Of a DNA stretch of 64,000 bases, positions 51,790-59,472 are shown one piece after another. The stretch lies in contig MELC01000019.1 of assembly GCA_001767455.1 (NCBI GenBank), positions 1-64,000 on the forward strand, written 5' to 3'. The translations under genes and the position numbers were made by a program. The DNA is from Acidobacteria bacterium RIFCSPLOWO2_12_FULL_66_21 (lineage in GTDB: Bacteria > Acidobacteriota > Vicinamibacteria > Vicinamibacterales > 2-12-FULL-66-21). The notes under the pieces are model-generated. The model searched no databases, was not told where the DNA came from, and worked only from the letters and a program-made list of their open reading frames with translations. Within the stretch, counting starts at the first letter, position 1, and every line of letters begins with the position of its first letter.

Positions 51790-54207
51790 TCAGTATCTGC
51801 CTTGCTGCCTCAGAATGGCCGCGCGCAGCATCTGCTTCATCTCGTCGGAGCCGACGAACAGGTCGTCGGGATACTGGCTGTAGCGCAGCATGTCGGCGTA
51901 GATCGCCTCGCTTTCATACAGGTTGAAGCCCATGCCGGCGAGGTACTGCAGGCGCAGGTTGCGATCGCGGTTGATGATCGCGTCTTTCAGCCACGGGCCA
52001 AGATCGCTCTTCGTGCCGGCGTAGTTCGAGAAGAGATCGATCGCCGAGTTCATGCCGATCTGGGACAGCGAGTGGGCCACAAGCGCCATGTCCGGCTCAT
52101 CGAGGTGGCGCTGCACCGCCGCGACGTCGATGCGCGTCGGCTCGACCTGTCCGAGCAGCACGAGATCGTACCCGGCGCCGTTGTTGGTGTTCCCCCAGAC
52201 GACGCCGTTCGGGAAGGCCTCGAGGAACGTCCCGATCTCGCTCTTCACGGCCTCGGTGTTGCTCTCGTACAACTGCACGAACAAGGTGACCGCCCCGCCC
52301 GGGTTCAGGTGCTGCTTGACGGTCTCGAAGAACTCGCGCGTGTAGAGCATCGCGGCCCCTTTCACCCACGGATCGAGCGGATCCGAGGTGATCGCGTCGA
52401 ACTTCTGATCGGTCGTCAGCAGGAAGTGCCGTGCATCGTCGAGGACCACGTGCGTCTTCGGGTTGCGGACGACGTCGAAGTTGTGCTCGCTGAAGTAGGT
52501 CGAGACCACGCGCGGCACGAGCGGCTCGATCTCGGCAATCGTCAGGCTCTTGACATTGGGATCCACCGACACCGCGCCTGCGGTGACGCCCGCGCCGCAG
52601 CCGATGACGAGCACGGAGGTGGGATTTTTCGGAATCAACGTCGTCAGGTGCCCGAGCATCCGCTGGAGGCGCATGTCCTGCGGCTCGCTGGAGGCCTGCA
52701 CCTTGCCGGCGTTGTGATAGTTCAGGACGCCGTTGGACAGCCGCGAGACGGCCACCGACGCGTTCCATCCCTCACCCATGTAGATGATGTCGGCGTCGCC
52801 GAGGCGCGTGGCCGTGTAGCGGCCGTACGCGACGAAGATGCCCGGCACGGGCTGGATCGTGCGCGCGAGCAGGACCGCGCCGCCCATGGCGGCGGCCAGC
52901 AGCAGCGTGCCCGCGAGCTGAAGGCGGCCCTTCTTCGCCTCCGCATCCGCGCCGGCGGACTCCAGCATCACCAGCGCGGAGATGGCGGAAATGACGACGA
53001 GGATCTGCTGCGCGCGCTGGCTCCCGAGCCACACCACCAGGAACATGCTGGCCGCGACAGATCCGACGATCGCCCCGAGCGTGTTGGCGGCATAGACGCG
53101 CCCGACCAGGCGGGCCGGATCCTTGCCGCCGGTGGCGACCGACGCCAGCGCCAGGGGAAAACTCGCGCCCCAGAGCATCGCGCCGGGCAGCACGACCCAG
53201 ATGCAGCGCACGAGATCGAGCTGCAAGTTGAACCACGGGCTGCTCGAGATCGACGGGTTGATCGGCCAGTACGGCAGCGACTGCGTGAGCATGTAGGCCG
53301 ACCACGCAATCGCGGCACACAGCAGCATCTGGCACCAGCCGAGCGCCAGCCGCGGCCGCGCCATCCGTCCCGCCAGCGACGAGCCGACGCTGCTCCCGAT
53401 GCCGAGGCCGAACAGGAACACCGCGAGAATCAGCGAAAAAGTGTAGACCGTGCCGCCGAACAGCAGCGAGAGCAGGCGCGTCCAGATGACTTCCGCGCCG
53501 AGCGCGGTCATGCCGGACAGGCCGATAGCGACGTACACCGCCCAGGCCCCACCCGACGCCTCGACTTTTCCGCGGGTCTCGACGACGGGCGTGTAGTCAG
53601 TACTTTTGGCCAGCAGCAGCGCCAGGACCGCGACAGTGGCGTTCAGCGCGACGGCCGTGTAGGTCGCCGTCGCGGCGTCGTGGACGCGCAGCAGGTAGAA
53701 ACCGGCGAGCAGGCAGCCGAGCACGCCGCCGCCGATGTTGCCGCCATAGAAAAAGCCCAGCCACGAGACCCCTTCCGGCGTGGATTCGACCCACCGTGAG
53801 ATCGCCGGGAGCGTGGCGCCCATCATGAGCGTCGGCGGAAGCAGGCAGATGCTGGCCGCGAGGCCGCGCATGAGGATGCCCGTGACCCCGGAGCCCGCCC
53901 ATGCGAAGTACGCGCCACCGATGAGCGGCATCCCCCAGAGCAGCAGCAGGCCGATGATGCCGATGCCGATCTCGAGAAACGCGTAGACCCGCAGCGGATG
54001 CCGGCTGACACTGATCGTGCGCGCCAGCAGGAGGCTGCCGAGGCACATCCCCCCCATGAACGTGCCGAGCAGCACGCCGAGCGATACGGCCGACGAGCCG
54101 ATCACCAGCTGCAGGAGCTGGAACCACACGATTTCGTAGATGAGCGCAGCGCAGCCACTGCCGACAAAGAGCAGCAACAGCGCCGGCAGGAACCGGCGCG
54201 CGGACAT
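51790..54207 (-). CDS. Multi-pass membrane protein with spermidine-synthase-like domain
   Basis: An 805-residue protein with about a dozen transmembrane segments (LPALLLLFVGSGCAALIYEIVWFQLLQLVIGSSAVSLG at the start, a second bundle at about residues 220-440), then a methyltransferase-like domain: VLVIGCGAGVTAGAVSVDPNVKSLTIAEIEPLV, YFSEHNFDVVRNPKTHVVLDDARHFL and FDAITSDPLDPWVKGAAMLYTREFFETVKQHLNPGG. It is related to 17050-20190 but lacks TPRs. ATG 54207 follows GAGGAGAGG. The long frame continuing upstream is antiparallel to the S9 peptidase gene and not real. Confidence 0.86.
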   Translation of the reverse strand: MSARRFLPALLLLFVGSGCAALIYEIVWFQLLQLVIGSSAVSLGVLLGTFMGGMCLGSLLLARTISVSRHPLRVYAFLEIGIGIIGLLLLWGMPLIGGAYFAWAGSGVTGILMRGLAASICLLPPTLMMGATLPAISRWVESTPEGVSWLGFFYGGNIGGGVLGCLLAGFYLLRVHDAATATYTAVALNATVAVLALLLAKSTDYTPVVETRGKVEASGGAWAVYVAIGLSGMTALGAEVIWTRLLSLLFGGTVYTFSLILAVFLFGLGIGSSVGSSLAGRMARPRLALGWCQMLLCAAIAWSAYMLTQSLPYWPINPSISSSPWFNLQLDLVRCIWVVLPGAMLWGASFPLALASVATGGKDPARLVGRVYAANTLGAIVGSVAASMFLVVWLGSQRAQQILVVISAISALVMLESAGADAEAKKGRLQLAGTLLLAAAMGGAVLLARTIQPVPGIFVAYGRYTATRLGDADIIYMGEGWNASVAVSRLSNGVLNYHNAGKVQASSEPQDMRLQRMLGHLTTLIPKNPTSVLVIGCGAGVTAGAVSVDPNVKSLTIAEIEPLVPRVVSTYFSEHNFDVVRNPKTHVVLDDARHFLLTTDQKFDAITSDPLDPWVKGAAMLYTREFFETVKQHLNPGGAVTLFVQLYESNTEAVKSEIGTFLEAFPNGVVWGNTNNGAGYDLVLLGQVEPTRIDVAAVQRHLDEPDMALVAHSLSQIGMNSAIDLFSNYAGTKSDLGPWLKDAIINRDRNLRLQYLAGMGFNLYESEAIYADMLRYSQYPDDLFVGSDEMKQMLRAAILRQQGRY

Positions 54208-54267
54208 CGGCGATACCTCTCCTCGGAAAACGACTGCGAATCGTATCACGCCCACGGCAGCCCTGAA

Positions 54268-54460
54268 GGGCTGCGCAACAGGTCGAGAATGAAGCCGGTG
54301 TCGAGAATGAAGCCGGGTCGCGAATGGAGGCCGGGTCGCGAATGGAGGCCGGTGTCGCGAATAGAGGCCGGGGTTGCGAATAGAGGCCGGGGTTGCGAAT
54401 AGAGGCCGGGGTTGCGAATAGAGGCCGGGGTTGCGAATGGAGGCCGGGGTTGCGCAGCCC
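54268..54460. repeat. Inverted repeats flanking the tandem array
   Basis: GGGCTGCGCAA (54268-54278) and TTGCGCAGCCC (54450-54460) are perfect 11-base inverted repeats that bracket the tandem units. The left one lies in a local palindrome (CAGCCCTGAAGGGCTG). The arrangement resembles a REP/BIME-like or miniature mobile element that has expanded internally. Confidence 0.65.
54279..54449. repeat. Tandem array of 18-19-bp units
   Basis: About nine head-to-tail units of the form GGGGTTGCGAATAGAGGCC. Four right-hand units are 19 bases and nearly identical (54369-54387, 54388-54406, 54407-54425, 54426-54444); left-hand units are 18 bases and diverged (GGTGTCGAGAATGAAGCC, then GGGTCGCGAATGGAGGCC twice). 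The gradient of divergence suggests recent expansion at the right end. It lies between the divergent membrane-protein and S9 peptidase genes. Confidence 0.85.
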
Positions 54461-54651
54461 TTTAGAGATGCCGCGACTTCAGGGCCGCCGAGTTGCGGCA
54501 AAACGATGGCAACCGGCGGCCGAGCTCCCGCGCGGCCGGTTCTGGCTCGACACCGTGCCGAGGGTCGTGTATCGTCTTGTCCCCGAAGGCCATTTCCATC
54601 CGCCAACCGCCGTAGCCGGCCCGAGTCGGGGCCTGCGTCATCGGAGGAATC

Positions 54652-57423
54652 ATGAACGTACGCGTAATCACCTCGCAGGGTGTCACCCGACGCCTGGTGC
54701 GGTTCGCCCCCGCCCTGCTGCTCGCTTTGCTCCCGCTGACGCTGACCGCTCAGCAACAGCCCGCCGCGCCGGGCGGCGCGAAGGCGTCCTGGGCTGACGA
54801 GATTCTCAAGACGGAGTCCTACGTGACGCCGCCGCCCGAAGTCGCCGACGCCGTGCTGATCCCGCGCTATCTGAACATCTCGCTCACCAACGCCAGCCCG
54901 GACAAGAAATGGTTCGTGGACGAAATCAGCGACGGGCCGGTCCTGATGAAGACCTTCTCCAAGCCGTTCCACGAGCTCGGAGGCGTGTTCATCGACTTCA
55001 AGGCGAACCGCGCGCGGGCGCTGACCGTCCGCAACAACATCGGCATTCAGATCATCTCGGCGGCCGACGGGACGAAGAAGGCGCTGCAGATTCCGGCGGG
55101 CGCGCGCGTGTCCAACGCCACGTGGTCCCCCGACGGGAAGGCGGTCGCCTACCTGGTGCACACCGAGGAGGCGACGCACATCTGGATGACGGACATCGCC
55201 GCGAACAAGCCGGTCCAGATCACGAAGACGCCGGTGCTGGCCACGCTCGTCTCGAGCTTCGAGTTCACGCAGGACGGCAGACAAATCACCGCCGTGCTCG
55301 CGCCCGATGCGCGCGCGCCGATGCCGCAGGCGCCCGCGGCGCCGGGCGGGCCCGTCGTCAAGATCGCGGATGCGGACAAGAACCGGCTGCGGACCTTCCC
55401 GAGCCTGATGACGACGCCGCACGAGAAGGCGCTGCTCGAGTGGCACGCGACCGGCCAGCTCGCGATGATCGACGTGCAGACGCGCACGGTCCGCAAGGTC
55501 GGGGCCCCGGCCATGATCCGGTCGCTCGACGCGTCGCCCGACGGGAAGTACGTGCGCGTGACGCGCATGGTCAAGCCCTTCTCGTATGACGTGCCGGTGA
55601 GCAACGTCGGATCGATCGAAGAAGTGTGGGATCTCGACGGCAAGGCGCTGGCGAAGCTGAACGAGCGCCCGATCAACCTCGGGGTGCAGGACGACACGCA
55701 GCCGCCCGATCCCACGGCCGCCCCCGGCGGCGGGCGCGGCGGCAATCAGAATCAGGCGGGACCGCGCGAGCTGGCGTGGCGCACCGACGGGCAGGGGCTC
55801 ACCTACCTCGAGCAGGAGCCGGCGCCCGCGGGTTCGGCGGAGGCTGCCGGCAGCGGACGCGCGGCGCGCGCCGGGCGCGGCGCCGGAACGGGCGACGAGG
55901 CGCAGGGCGGCGGCCGGGCCGCGCAGGGCCCGCCGCGCAAGGACCGCCTCGTGCAGTGGCTGCCGCCGTTCGACGCCGCCAGCAAGAAGGTGCTCTACGA
56001 GAACAACACCCGCATGTCGAATCACCGCTTCTCGCCGGACATGCAGATGCTGTTCGTGACGGAGCGGGCCGGACAGAACACCGTCGAGTACGCGGTCGCG
56101 CTCAGCGAGCCGGCGAAGCGCTCCACGCTCGCGCGCTACCGCGCCGACGATCCGGCCGCGAACCCGGGCACGCTCGCGATGGTGCGCGGCGGTGGCGGCG
56201 GCGGTGGACGCGGCGGCGGCGCGCCGGGCGGCGGACGCGGCGCCGCCGGCGGCGCCGGCGGCGGCATCGTGCTGCTGTCGGCCGACAAGTCGAGCGTCTT
56301 CTACCAGGGGACGCAGTACGACAAGAACCCCGAGCAGGTCGGGCCGAAGACGTTCATCGACAAGGTCGCCATCGCGAGCGGCGAAAAGCGCCGGCTCTAC
56401 GAAAGCGACAACACCAATGTCTTCGAGCGCGTCACGACGATCGTCGACGCCGATGCCGGCAGGTTCATCGTCGCGCGCGAGAGCCCGACGGAGGTCGCGC
56501 AGCAGTTCCTGCTCGACGGCACGCGGCGCACGCAGCTCACCCAGAACAAGGACTACACGCCGGACCTGACCCGGGCGGTGAAGAGGCAGTTCTTCGTCGA
56601 GCGGCCGGACGGCTTCAAGTTCAAGGTGAAGGTGACGCTCCCGCCCGACTACAAGGACGGGACGCGCCTGCCGGCGCTCTTCTGGTTCTACCCGCGCGAG
56701 TTCACGACCCAGGACGAGTACGATCGGCCGGAGCGCACGTTCAACAGGAACACGTTCACGAACTTCGGCACCCGCTCGATGCAGTTCTTCGTGCGGCTCG
56801 GCTACGCGGTGATCGAGCCCGACGCGCCGATTGTCGGCCCGCAGGGGCAGATGAACAACAACTACGTGAACGACCTCCGCAACGACCTGGCGGCGACGAT
56901 CGACGAGCTGGACCGGCGCGCGCTGGTCGATCGGCAGCGGCTCGCCATCGGCGGGCACAGCTACGGCGCGTTCTCGACGGTGAACGCGATGGTGCACACG
57001 CCGTTCTTCAAGGCGGGCATCGCGGGTGACGGCGCGTACAACCGCACGCTGACCCCGATCGGATTCCAGAGCGAGCGCCGCGATCTCTGGGAGGCGCGCG
57101 ACGTCTATCTCTCGATGTCCCCGTTCCTCTACGCGAACAACCTGACGGGATCGCTGCTGATGTATCACGCGCTCGCGGACCAGAACGTGGGCACCGACCC
57201 GACCAACTCGATCCGGCTGTACCACGCGCTGAACGGCCTCGGAAAGACGACGGCGCTCTACATGTATCCGTACGAGGACCACGGGCCGGTCGCGAAGGAA
57301 ACGCTGCTGGATCTGTGGGCGCGGTGGGCCGCCTGGCTCGACAAATACGTCAAGAACCCGCAGAAGCCCGACAAGACAGAGAAGAAGATCACGACGGAAG
57401 GGGTCAATCCGGGCGTACAATAA
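54652..57423 (+). CDS. Exported S9-family (prolyl oligopeptidase type) peptidase with Gly-rich inserts
   Basis: A 923-residue serine peptidase. Signal peptide (FAPALLLALLPLTLTAQQ), beta-propeller with TolB-like blades (VSNATWSPDGKAVAYLVHTEEATHIWMTDI, RSLDASPDGKYVRVTR), and a C-terminal alpha/beta hydrolase. The nucleophile is Ser770 (GGHSYGAFSTV), acid in ALADQNVGTDP, His in YEDHGPVAKE. Two low-complexity inserts, near residues 360-430 (GGGRGGNQNQAGP and Ala/Gly/Arg-rich) and 510-540 (RGGGGGGGRGGGAPGGG), break the propeller and are probably surface loops. CGGAGGAATC precedes the ATG. It probably digests peptides in the periplasm. Confidence 0.9.
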   Translation: MNVRVITSQGVTRRLVRFAPALLLALLPLTLTAQQQPAAPGGAKASWADEILKTESYVTPPPEVADAVLIPRYLNISLTNASPDKKWFVDEISDGPVLMKTFSKPFHELGGVFIDFKANRARALTVRNNIGIQIISAADGTKKALQIPAGARVSNATWSPDGKAVAYLVHTEEATHIWMTDIAANKPVQITKTPVLATLVSSFEFTQDGRQITAVLAPDARAPMPQAPAAPGGPVVKIADADKNRLRTFPSLMTTPHEKALLEWHATGQLAMIDVQTRTVRKVGAPAMIRSLDASPDGKYVRVTRMVKPFSYDVPVSNVGSIEEVWDLDGKALAKLNERPINLGVQDDTQPPDPTAAPGGGRGGNQNQAGPRELAWRTDGQGLTYLEQEPAPAGSAEAAGSGRAARAGRGAGTGDEAQGGGRAAQGPPRKDRLVQWLPPFDAASKKVLYENNTRMSNHRFSPDMQMLFVTERAGQNTVEYAVALSEPAKRSTLARYRADDPAANPGTLAMVRGGGGGGGRGGGAPGGGRGAAGGAGGGIVLLSADKSSVFYQGTQYDKNPEQVGPKTFIDKVAIASGEKRRLYESDNTNVFERVTTIVDADAGRFIVARESPTEVAQQFLLDGTRRTQLTQNKDYTPDLTRAVKRQFFVERPDGFKFKVKVTLPPDYKDGTRLPALFWFYPREFTTQDEYDRPERTFNRNTFTNFGTRSMQFFVRLGYAVIEPDAPIVGPQGQMNNNYVNDLRNDLAATIDELDRRALVDRQRLAIGGHSYGAFSTVNAMVHTPFFKAGIAGDGAYNRTLTPIGFQSERRDLWEARDVYLSMSPFLYANNLTGSLLMYHALADQNVGTDPTNSIRLYHALNGLGKTTALYMYPYEDHGPVAKETLLDLWARWAAWLDKYVKNPQKPDKTEKKITTEGVNPGVQ

Positions 57424-57543
57424 TTGCGGATTGCTCAGTGCGGATTGCGGATCGTATTCGCGATTGAAGGTTGCGGATTGGGCTGACCAATCCCCAATCG
57501 CCAATTCGCAATACGATCGGCAATCCGCAATCCGCAGTCGGCA
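57424..57543. repeat. Inverted/tandem repeat rich in ATTGCGGATTG units
   Basis: TGCGGATTGCGG (57439-57450) is perfectly complementary to CCGCAATCCGCA (57525-57536), and ATCGTATT (57451-57458) to AATACGAT (57510-57517), giving a long imperfect hairpin. Further ATTGCGG/CCGCAAT copies are scattered inside. It occupies the whole gap between the S9 gene and the VWFA gene and could act as a transcript end or be an inserted repeat. Confidence 0.75.
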
Positions 57544-59382
57544 ATGCCTATGCATCAGCGCGTCCATGCCCTTGTCTTCGCGCTGACGGTCTGCGCCGCC
57601 GCTCTACCCTGGGCGGCGGCGGTCCAAAACCCTCCCCCTACGCCCCCACCCTCGCAGCAGAAGCCCCCCGTGTTCCGCGGCGGCGCCAACCTCGTCCGCG
57701 TGGACGTGACGGTCACCAGCCCCGGCGGCGAGCCGGTCGCCAACCTGACCCAGGAGGACTTCGTCGTCACCGAGGACGGCCAGCCGCAGACCGTCGAGTC
57801 CTTCGAGTTCGTGCGCGCGACCGGACAGCCCGCCGACGAGCGCTCGCTCGACATCCGCTCGCGGGAGCACGCCGCCTCCGAGGCCAGCCGCGAGGACGTG
57901 CGGCTCTTCCTGATTTTCTGGGACGAATACCACATCGGCGAGTTCATCCCGGCCGTCAAGGGACGCGAGGTGCTGGAGAAATTCGTCCGCACGGCGTTCG
58001 CGCCGACCGATCTCGTCGGCATCATGGACCAGCTCACGACGGTCGATTCGATCCGGTTCACGCGCGACTGGAACACGCTCGCCGAGCATGTGCACAAGCT
58101 CAAGGGACGGATGGGCGTGCTCGTGCCGCCGCGGAGCCCGGTTGAAGAGGCGCACCTCCGGAATCCGCGCGATATCGGGCGGCTGCGGAACGAGGTCACG
58201 ATGACCGCGCTCAATGCGGCCGCGGCGTTTCTCGGAAACTTCCGCGAGGGGCGCAAGGCGCTTCTCTTCGTGAGCCAGGGCATCCCGACGTTCGGGCGCT
58301 CCGGCGAGAGCTCGATGTTCAACGAGATCGTGCAGACGGCCAACACGAACAACACGGCCATCTACACGCTCGACCCCGCATCGCAGGTGGGCCGGACGCC
58401 CGACTCGCTCATGTCCCTGGCGTACTCCACCGGCGGCAAGCCGTTCGTCGGCACGAACGCGCCCGGGCCGATGCTCAACCAGATGGTGCGCGACGCGAGC
58501 GCGTTCTACCTGCTGGGCTATGCCTCCAGTCGCAATCCGATGGACGGAAAGTTCCATCGGATCAAAGTGCATCTGAAAGAGCGATCGAACTACGAGGTCC
58601 GCGCGCGCAGCGGCTACTTCGCGCCGCTCGCGGGGTCAATCGAGCGGGCGCGCTCCGAGGCCGCCGCGGCCGAGCTGCCGGCCGATGCCGAGCGCGCGCT
58701 CGGAGAACTGTCGGGGGTGTCCCGGCTGGAGCGATCGATCGATTTGTGGATGGGCACCTCGCTCGGGCCGGACGGCAAGACGCGATTCACGGTCGCCTGG
58801 ACTCCGCGCCCCGCCCAGCCTCCGCGCGAGCGCGAGGCAGCGGCCAGCCTGACCCTCACGGCAACGAGCCCTCAGGGCGAGCCGTACTTCGCGGTCACCG
58901 ATGCCACGGCGCACGAGCTGTCGTTCGACGTGCCGCCCGGCGAGATGGTGCTGAAGACGCTCGTGCACAACGCGAAGGGAGACGAGATCGACGGTGAGCT
59001 GCGCCACGTGAAGGTGCCGGCATTCGCCGCCGATCGCCTCGGGATCGGCTCACCGGCCGTCTTCGTCGCGCGCAGCGCGCTCGACGCGCGCAACATCGCC
59101 GCGGGCCACGGCCCCGCGCCCGTCGCCGTGCGGGAGTTCGACCGCACCGATCGCCTGTTCATCCGGTTCCCGGTGTACGGGGCGTCCGTGGCGCCCGTGA
59201 TCCGGCTGCTCAACCGGCAGGCGAAGGAGCTGCGCAGGCTCGAGGCGGCGCCGCTCGGCGATGGGCGCTATCAGATCGATCTGCTGCTCACGACGATCGC
59301 CAAGGCCGATTACCTGATCGAGATTGAAGTGCGCGAGGGAGAGAAGTCCGAGAAGACGATCCTGCCGATCCGGATTCGATAG
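57544..59382 (+). CDS. Secreted acidobacterial VWFA-related domain protein, copy 2
   Basis: A 612-residue paralogue of 49696-50949 with a longer C-terminal part. Signal peptide (ALVFALTVCAAALPWAAA), Pro-rich linker, then FRGGANLVRVDVTVTSPGGEPVANLTQEDFVVTEDGQPQTVESFEF, the domain that defines the acidobacterial VWFA-related family, followed by the A-domain-like fold (LFLIFWDEYH, LVGIMDQLTTVDSIRFTR, GRKALLFVSQGIPTFG) and RDASAFYLLGYAS. Residues from about 390 on form an unrecognised beta-rich region. ATG 57544 or 57550 is the start. It converges on the M14 peptidase gene. Confidence 0.87.
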   Translation: MPMHQRVHALVFALTVCAAALPWAAAVQNPPPTPPPSQQKPPVFRGGANLVRVDVTVTSPGGEPVANLTQEDFVVTEDGQPQTVESFEFVRATGQPADERSLDIRSREHAASEASREDVRLFLIFWDEYHIGEFIPAVKGREVLEKFVRTAFAPTDLVGIMDQLTTVDSIRFTRDWNTLAEHVHKLKGRMGVLVPPRSPVEEAHLRNPRDIGRLRNEVTMTALNAAAAFLGNFREGRKALLFVSQGIPTFGRSGESSMFNEIVQTANTNNTAIYTLDPASQVGRTPDSLMSLAYSTGGKPFVGTNAPGPMLNQMVRDASAFYLLGYASSRNPMDGKFHRIKVHLKERSNYEVRARSGYFAPLAGSIERARSEAAAAELPADAERALGELSGVSRLERSIDLWMGTSLGPDGKTRFTVAWTPRPAQPPREREAAASLTLTATSPQGEPYFAVTDATAHELSFDVPPGEMVLKTLVHNAKGDEIDGELRHVKVPAFAADRLGIGSPAVFVARSALDARNIAAGHGPAPVAVREFDRTDRLFIRFPVYGASVAPVIRLLNRQAKELRRLEAAPLGDGRYQIDLLLTTIAKADYLIEIEVREGEKSEKTILPIRIR

Positions 59383-59392
59383 GCGCAGAGAG

Positions 59393-59443
59393 AACGTAGA
59401 AAGCAGAGTCGCGGCAACCGCCCGTGATTCTGCCTTCTACGTT
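59393..59443. terminator. Bidirectional stem-loop between convergent genes
   Basis: 59393-59410 (AACGTAGAAAGCAGAGTC) pairs with 59426-59443 over 18 positions with two mismatches, around a 15-base loop. It lies between the VWFA stop (59382) and the M14 stop (59473). Thymine-rich direct repeats (TTTGGCG) follow. A shared transcript end is likely. Confidence 0.6.
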
Positions 59444-59472
59444 TGGCCTTTGGCGTTTGGCGTTTGGAGTCT

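Noticed and set aside
54279-54449. CRISPR array
   Set aside because: Units are directly adjacent with no unique spacers and are only 18-19 bases long; no cas genes are present.
51790-57567. A giant 1925-residue minus-strand protein
   Set aside because: Everything upstream of 54207 runs antiparallel to the S9 peptidase gene and through the tandem repeats. The real gene begins at ATG 54207.
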